This document shows, piece after piece, positions 58,574 through 64,000 of a stretch of 64,000 nucleotides of DNA; position 1 is the first letter of the stretch; each line of letters starts with the position of its first letter. Below the pieces are notes generated by a model, which had not been told where the DNA came from, did no database searches, and worked only from the letters and a program-made list of their open reading frames with translations. The DNA is from Botryosphaeria dothidea (Eukaryota > Ascomycota > Dothideomycetes > Botryosphaeriales > Botryosphaeriaceae), in contig WWBZ02000062.1 in assembly GCA_011503125.2 (NCBI GenBank), positions 496,001 through 560,000 on the forward strand. The letters are read 5' to 3'. Position numbers and translations under genes: made by a program.

Positions 58574-60443
58574 AATCCGCCAGGTGTTGGGTGGAGATAG
58601 AGGCGGCTCAGTCTCTTCGTGCGTTGAATTGCATGACGGCCGTCGCGGCAGCGCAGGGACGTCAGGCAAGACCTCGGGCGAGTCGGCGTGCTCCAACAAT
58701 CGCTCTACGGCCCCCTTTGAGCGCTGGCAGGCTTTGTGCGATCGTGGCAGGAGTCAAGGCTACTGGGAGGCGACGCGACGAAGACGTTTGCGAGGGACGA
58801 TGGCGCGGTGGGCAGCGGCAGGAGACAGGGCGCAGGCAGGTGGGTGATTAGCAGCGCATGCGAGGTCGGCGTCTCCAGCAACACAGAGGCTCAGGTGGGC
58901 GGCGTGGAGGAGCGAGAGGTGCCGAGGGCGAGAGCGTGGGTCGGGTGGAGAGGTGGGCGGTGGATGGAGCGCGCGTGCGGCTGTGGGAGAAGAGGCGGGA
59001 ACGTGGGAGCGGGGGCGATTGAGATGCGACGGAGAGGGAGGAGGGAGGAGCGAGGCACAGGGACAGTGAGAAGCCAGCGGAGCGCGAGGAGGAGCAGGAC
59101 GGTGTTGAAGGCCGGGAGGGCCAGCGAGGGAACGCTCTCTGGCCCAGCACAGCCGTAACGGGTTTAGTGAGTTTCCGTTAGTGCGCAGGTCGCGCTTGTC
59201 TGGTAGGGTAGGGTGCCGGTGCCAGAGCCCTGACGCCTTCAGCGCGCAGGACGCATGCCCAGCAGCAGAACGCCGCAGCGGGCGCGGCGGGCAGCAACAA
59301 GGCCAGCGACGGCGGCCGCGTCGACTCGCTGCAGCCCTTCATCGTGCGACATTCGCGGCAGCAGGAGGGCGGCGGGCAGCAGGCAGCGGGCAGGGCGGGC
59401 GACTTTTGGCGGGCGACTCGCGAGCAAGCACCGACGGCGGCCGGGCGGGCGAGCGAGCGAGCAGAGAGCGCAGCAGAAGAGCGAGGAAAGGTTGCTGGGA
59501 AATGATGGGATTCACCTTCGCACAGGGAAACGTGCGGCAATTTGGGAAGGCACGGCAGCGCTGATTTGCGCCGCCTGCTCCACCGTGTCCGCCCAATCGA
59601 GTCTGAGACGGGCGTTACGTACCTCTGCCATCCCAGCGCAAGCGTGCAAAAATAGCTCTCGACCGCCTGCCACCCAGCCTGTTATCTCGCGGCCTCAGCC
59701 TGCTGCTGCCTGCCACCACCCGTGCCACTCTACCACCGCCCGCCACGCCGACCTCGCTGCGCGCGACAGGGCCACCCCCAAGTCCCGTCCGCCATGCACA
59801 GCCCAGGGGGTCTCAGCTCGCTGAAACACCGGCCATCGGGCACGTGATGCGCGTCCGTCCAGTCGACGGCCACGCGACGGAGCGCCCGCTTCCGGGCCAC
59901 CAGCACAGCCTCAGCAGCCGCGACGAGTCGTGCTCCGCTTGGCTAAATACATGAGCGAGGACGCCGTCATACCAGCGCGGTTTGCCTGACTTGCGCTGCA
60001 TTACCATGCCGTGCCGCCCGCCGACAACGCTTTGCGAGCCCCTCACCCCTCACCGGCTGCCGGCGTGCAACGCCACACACCTCGCGCTCCCGCGTGGTGC
60101 ACATGGCGGCATGGCTCCAGGCTGGCGGCTTCGCAGTGCTGTTGGTCTGATCCCCCCGGCCGCGGCGCATGGGGCGTCGACAGGCTTTCCCCGCGTCATA
60201 TCTGCCGGGTAATCTACAACGCCATGCGGTCACGGTACCTGTCCGGATATCTCGTTGATGCGAATGCTTAATTCATCCGGGGTCGGCCATTTAACCTAAT
60301 GATTTCCTTCTTGCCGGCTCGAGTGCTAGTAACGTGTCCGTTTCGTTCATATATCAGTCTCATTTCTTCTCCCAGCAACGATGCCTTGGCCTGTTGGGTT
60401 CGTGCCTGTTCTTCTTCTTGTCTCTTTACCCGGTCTCTGAGCC
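58574..60443. promoter_or_regulatory. Divergent promoter region, Set3-like and carboxylesterase genes
   Basis: 1.9 kb, with a strongly G/A-rich left half (58750-59500) that yields long shadow frames on both strands, and a C/T-rich leader before 60444. No gene was recognised. Confidence 0.45.
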
Positions 60444-62863
60444 ATGCGCTTTCTCGATCGGTTGGTCCCTGGCGTCTCCGCTTTGAGCTTACTGCCCGCA
60501 GCCCGAGCTACTCCATGCCCAAGCTCGATTGGTTCAGACCTAACCATCCTGGTTTACAATGACCTTTATGGTATGCTTTGCTGCATTTTGCATTGCTCAC
60601 ACCATCACTTGTGTCGGAACCGGCACTCAGCGGCCTGACAAGACCGGTGAAGGCAGTTTTGGAACATTTGACCCCCACGCATCCTATGACTCCTATCCAT
60701 TAAATGATCTACGCGTAGATCTAATCTGAGCACAGGCAACTTGAGCACCCATGACGCGGCGGCCATCGTACTTAGCACGCCCCAGACACTAGAGGAAGCT
60801 CGGTCGAATTGCGCCGCATTTGGGGAGCAGCTCTGGGCCCCACTCGCCAATTCAAGTAAGGGTGTCTCAGCCCTATCGCTGGGCTATCTCGGACATGCAC
60901 CACTTTACTGGATCGATGAAACTGCGGGTCAAACGGGACAAGCCATCAATCAAGTTGGCCTCATTTCAGCCGCAGACCGTCATGCCAAATTGCCTGCGCT
61001 CTGCACACAATCTGCCCAGCTCTCCACCATAAGTGACGCCAATACCTCTCGTCGGTGGCAGACCAGTGTGAAGACTGGCGGTCAACAAGTGACTGGCTAC
61101 CGTGTGAGAACGCTACGCTGCTGTCTGTCAGGCACCCCTGCTGATTATATCCCCTTCAGGACAAGTTGAGCTTCCGCTTCGAAGGCCTCCGCTACGCTCT
61201 GCGGCCAGAGCGATTCACTTATTCGTCTCTCTACGAAGGCTTTGGCAATGTCTCTGCTCTCTCCCCTGGAGCTCAATGCGTCCAATCAGGTTGCAATAGC
61301 TCGACTTGCAGCGAGGACTGCCTTTTTCTGAACGTCTGGTCGCCGTATCTGCCCAAGGACTCATCTTCAACACCAAAACAAAAGCTTAAGCCTGTCATGT
61401 TCTGGATTCACGGTGGTGCGTTCACTGGCGGAACTGGCAATGACCCAACCTTCGACGGCGGAAACTTGGCATCGCGCGGAGATATCGTGGTTGTAGCAAT
61501 CAACTACCGGCTTTCTACCTTGGGCTTCCTGGCTCTCGACGATGGTGAGTTGAACGGCAACTACGGCCTTGCAGACCAGATCATCGCTCTAGACTGGGTC
61601 CAAGCGCATATCAAAGACTTCGGCGGTGATCCTGAGCGCGTCACTATTTTTGGGCAGAGTGCGGGCGCGGCTAGTGTCAGAGCGCTTCTGGCGTCTCCCA
61701 AAGCAATAGGAAAGTACCATGCTGCCATTCCTCAGAGCAACTTGGCCGGAAGCAGTTATGCGACTACTTACTCACAGTACTATACTATTGAGCAAGAGGT
61801 GGCTGTTGCTGCAAACCCGATTTTGAACGAGACTGGATGTGCAGATGCAAGTGATCGAGTGCAATGTCTCAGGGACTACGATGCATTCGAACTGGTGGGA
61901 TTGACCGACGTCGCTCGGTAAGTGAATAAAATCAGAGTTGTGTGAACGTGCACCAGACTATGAGAGCAGTGCTCTCATGCCACTTCTGCATCTGAACAAA
62001 CAAGAAGTTTGATTCATTTGCGGCCTACTCCCTGAAGAACTCTGATACTAACATATACTAGTTACCTCGTTGTGGATGGCACGTACCTGACGACTACTTC
62101 TCTTACGCTCACCAGCGCCGGCCCAGCAGCTTCCGTTCCTCTCCTCATCGGTGTCATGCGTGACGACGCCGCAGCCTTCATCTCCTTCCCCTCCGCCAAC
62201 CAATCGCTCCCCTCCTTCCTGACCGCCGCCGGCCTCCCCTCCACGCCCAACGTCACCTCTCTGTTCCCGATCCCCTATGACCTTACCCCCACCAACACAT
62301 CTCTCGCCGTCTTCAACGCCTCTGCCCGCCTCGCCACCGACGCCGAGCTCCGCTGCCTCGACTACGCCACCGCCTTCTCCGGCGTCAAGAACGCCGTCTT
62401 CCCCCGCGCGTGGTTCTACGAGTTCGACCGCTCCTACCAGACGCCCGGCTACAGCCCCAACTACCCGACCTGCGAGGCACCCAAGACGCCCACCCACCCC
62501 AACGGCGACCCGCGGCTGGAATACTTCAAGTGCCATTCGGGCGAGCTGTACTACGTCTTCGGCAACATCGTTCGGAACGGCCTGCCGCTGCGGGACGACG
62601 GGGATGTTCCCTTCGCGCAGGTGGTGTTGGACGCGTGGGCGGCGTTCGCGCGGAATTTGGATCCTAATCCGGATAAGGCGTATCTGCTGGCGAGGGGGTA
62701 CGGGGATGCGCTGAGGGCGGCGGAGAGGAGTGGTGTGTGGAGGGAGGTGGATGCGGAGGAGCCGACATATAGGGGACTGAATTGGCCGGTTAGCGTAGAG
62801 ACAGGGTTTAGGGACCAAGCTCAGTGCGAGGGACTGGGGTTTCCGTTTGATTACTATGAGTAG
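60444..62863 (+). CDS. Secreted type-B carboxylesterase/lipase
   Basis: Alpha/beta-hydrolase of 684 aa that hydrolyses carboxylic esters. Four exons: 60444-60570, 60736-61103, 61160-61917 and 62062-62863; total 685 codons with stop. The introns have donors GTATGC, GTGAGA and GTAAGT, and the last has a perfect TACTAAC branch site. Signal peptide MRFLDRLVPGVSALSLLPAARA. Residues about 45-165 are an N-terminal extension not in most type-B esterases. The core has EDCLFLNVWSP, the oxyanion-hole WIHGGAFTGG and the nucleophile in FGQSAGAASV (about Ser332). The catalytic His is in KCHSGELYYVFG (about residue 575). The acid is probably Asp in the GVMRDDAAAF block, where family members have Glu or Asp. 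Probably extracellular or vacuolar. Confidence 0.88.
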
Positions 62864-63509
62864 ATGAGGCGGGAAGTGAGATGGTAGGAGTAGGGCTTGA
62901 ATGAGGACCACTGCCTTATATAAAATGTAAAAGCGAAGTGCCCTACAACGACGGTCAGTATACGGGGCAGGCTACGGCTCAATACCGTATCACCGGAACC
63001 TTAAAGATGTAAAACCCGCAGGTTCGTGATCAACTGGGTTACCTCTTCGGGTCGGATTGCCCCACGCAGACAAGCCCGAATCGCGCGGGTGTCATACTTT
63101 GTTCCTGCACCACAGCTCCATTTGGTGTGGTTGAATCTTCGGCAGCAGTTTCTTTTGCCGTCTTCCCCCCTCACTCCTCATCTTGGTGTGGTTAGCGTGA
63201 CTTCCTGTCCTTTTTGCAGGTACTAATTAGATCTTCGCTGACGCGACATTCTTCTCTCACTTTCTAAAATGATGGGGTCTACGTGATGATTGAGGTAAAT
63301 GTCTGACATAGTCAGAGTAAGTGCTTGGGTCTTTAAAACAGCGACAGAAGATACATATCGAATATTTTTGGCATGATTGCCATGAACTCTAAGACCTATC
63401 GTAATCCAAGATGATGTGCCTAAAACAAATAGTCAAAAATGAGCCACAAAATGCCTCCCTACCACACACTCCAGACACTTCTTAACTCCCAATGAAATAA
63501 GGCCCTGAC
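62864..63509. other. Intergenic region between convergent esterase genes
   Basis: 3' flanks of two esterase genes. The sequence has lower GC than the genes. No gene recognised. Confidence 0.5.
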
Positions 63510-64000
63510 TTACAGCTTCGCGCTCTCTTCAATATTCCTTCCTCCCGCCTCCGTCGCACCGACTGCCCGCAGCGCGTTCCAAACGCTCGTCCCCTCGTCC
63601 CACATCTCGTCCTCCCAAATGCTGAGCCTCCCCTGCGGATCGATCCTCCGCACCTGCTTGGGCCCCGTCGTACCCCACTCCTTCCGCAAGCTGTCCACCT
63701 CACCGTTCACAAACTTGACGTACGGCCCCGTCAGTGCCTCCCACGCAAGCTTCTTTTCGCGGTCCGTCAACTCCATCCCATTGCCCCACCACCAGATGGG
63801 CTTGTCAGCAGTGTGCGTAACGCCCCAGTCGGGCGGCAAGAAGCGATCGCAGCACTTCAAACGCCACTCGACACGGTACCTAAAAACGAGATCCCCCGCG
63901 CCGCCAGCGTGCAACTTATCCACGAACCCACGCTCGAGATGATGCACCTGCATGTCGGCGTACACGCGGCCGAAAGCGTCGCGCCAATCGGCACACGGCC
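63510..64000 (-). CDS. Type-B carboxylesterase, C-terminal part (runs off the window)
   Basis: The last 163 or so codons of an esterase gene on the minus strand, ending at the stop at 63510-63512; its 5' part lies beyond position 64000. The frame stays open to the edge (DAFGRVYADMQVHHLERGF). It shows the usual C-terminal blocks of type-B esterases: the catalytic His region THTADKPIWWWGNG, followed by the ALTGPYVKFVNGE stretch. Neighbouring and convergent with the esterase ending at 62863, but the C-termini differ clearly, so they are not a recent tandem copy. Substrate unknown. Confidence 0.75.
   Translation of the reverse strand, partial: PCADWRDAFGRVYADMQVHHLERGFVDKLHAGGAGDLVFRYRVEWRLKCCDRFLPPDWGVTHTADKPIWWWGNGMELTDREKKLAWEALTGPYVKFVNGEVDSLRKEWGTTGPKQVRRIDPQGRLSIWEDEMWDEGTSVWNALRAVGATEAGGRNIEESAKL

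Overview
This window is nuclear DNA of a filamentous ascomycete (Pezizomycotina; Dothideomycetes is my best guess, held loosely). The signs are intron-bearing genes with 50-60 nt introns (GTAAGT or GTATGT donors, CTAAC or CTGAC branch sites), gene families typical of filamentous fungi (HET, UstYa-like, RTA1, CYP65-like P450, Dal5-type MFS, C2H2 plus fungal_trans regulators), a nuclear complex I subunit, and gene spacing of 0.4-5 kb with no operons. All gene models below were rebuilt by joining exons in frame by eye. Exon sums are multiples of three and family motifs continue across the junctions.

Layout. 1-5 kb: a SWI/SNF-RSC SWIB subunit (minus) and a cytosine-deaminase-like amidohydrolase (plus). 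7-10.7 kb: a Hul4-like HECT ubiquitin ligase with an N-terminal LSD1-like zinc finger. 11.4-13.6 kb: a divergent pair of BTB proteins that are clearly paralogues. 13.7-18.6 kb: a P450 and a Dal5-type transporter (both minus). 19.7-20.8 kb: an F-box/2EXR-like protein. 21.7-23.7 kb: a decayed HET gene, then an unusual tRNA-Glu gene and a fragment of a second one. 24-27.4 kb: a stretch with no recognisable gene. 27.4-40 kb: UstYa-like protein, SH3 protein, short-chain dehydrogenase, 14-TM drug transporter and RTA1-family membrane protein. 40.5-43.8 kb: a C2H2/fungal_trans regulator with about 5 kb of gene-free DNA upstream. 48.7-58.6 kb: housekeeping genes (Ibp1-like Cdc25/rhodanese phosphatase, ER thioredoxin membrane protein, complex I NDUFA5-type subunit, Set3-like PHD-SET protein). 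60.4-64 kb: two convergent type-B carboxylesterases, the second running off the window.

The most striking observation is the tRNA-Glu(UUC) gene at 23403-23546. Removing a 15-nt intron at the canonical 37/38 position and a separate 57-nt insert with full spliceosomal signals (GTAAGT, CTAAC, CAACAG), placed inside the anticodon stem, leaves a perfect 72-nt tRNA-Glu. The gene ends in T-runs of the kind RNA polymerase III uses to stop. A spliceosome-type intron inside a Pol III tRNA gene is, as far as I know, undescribed.

The genes do not form an evident biosynthetic cluster. The window reads as core chromosome with interspersed accessory genes.
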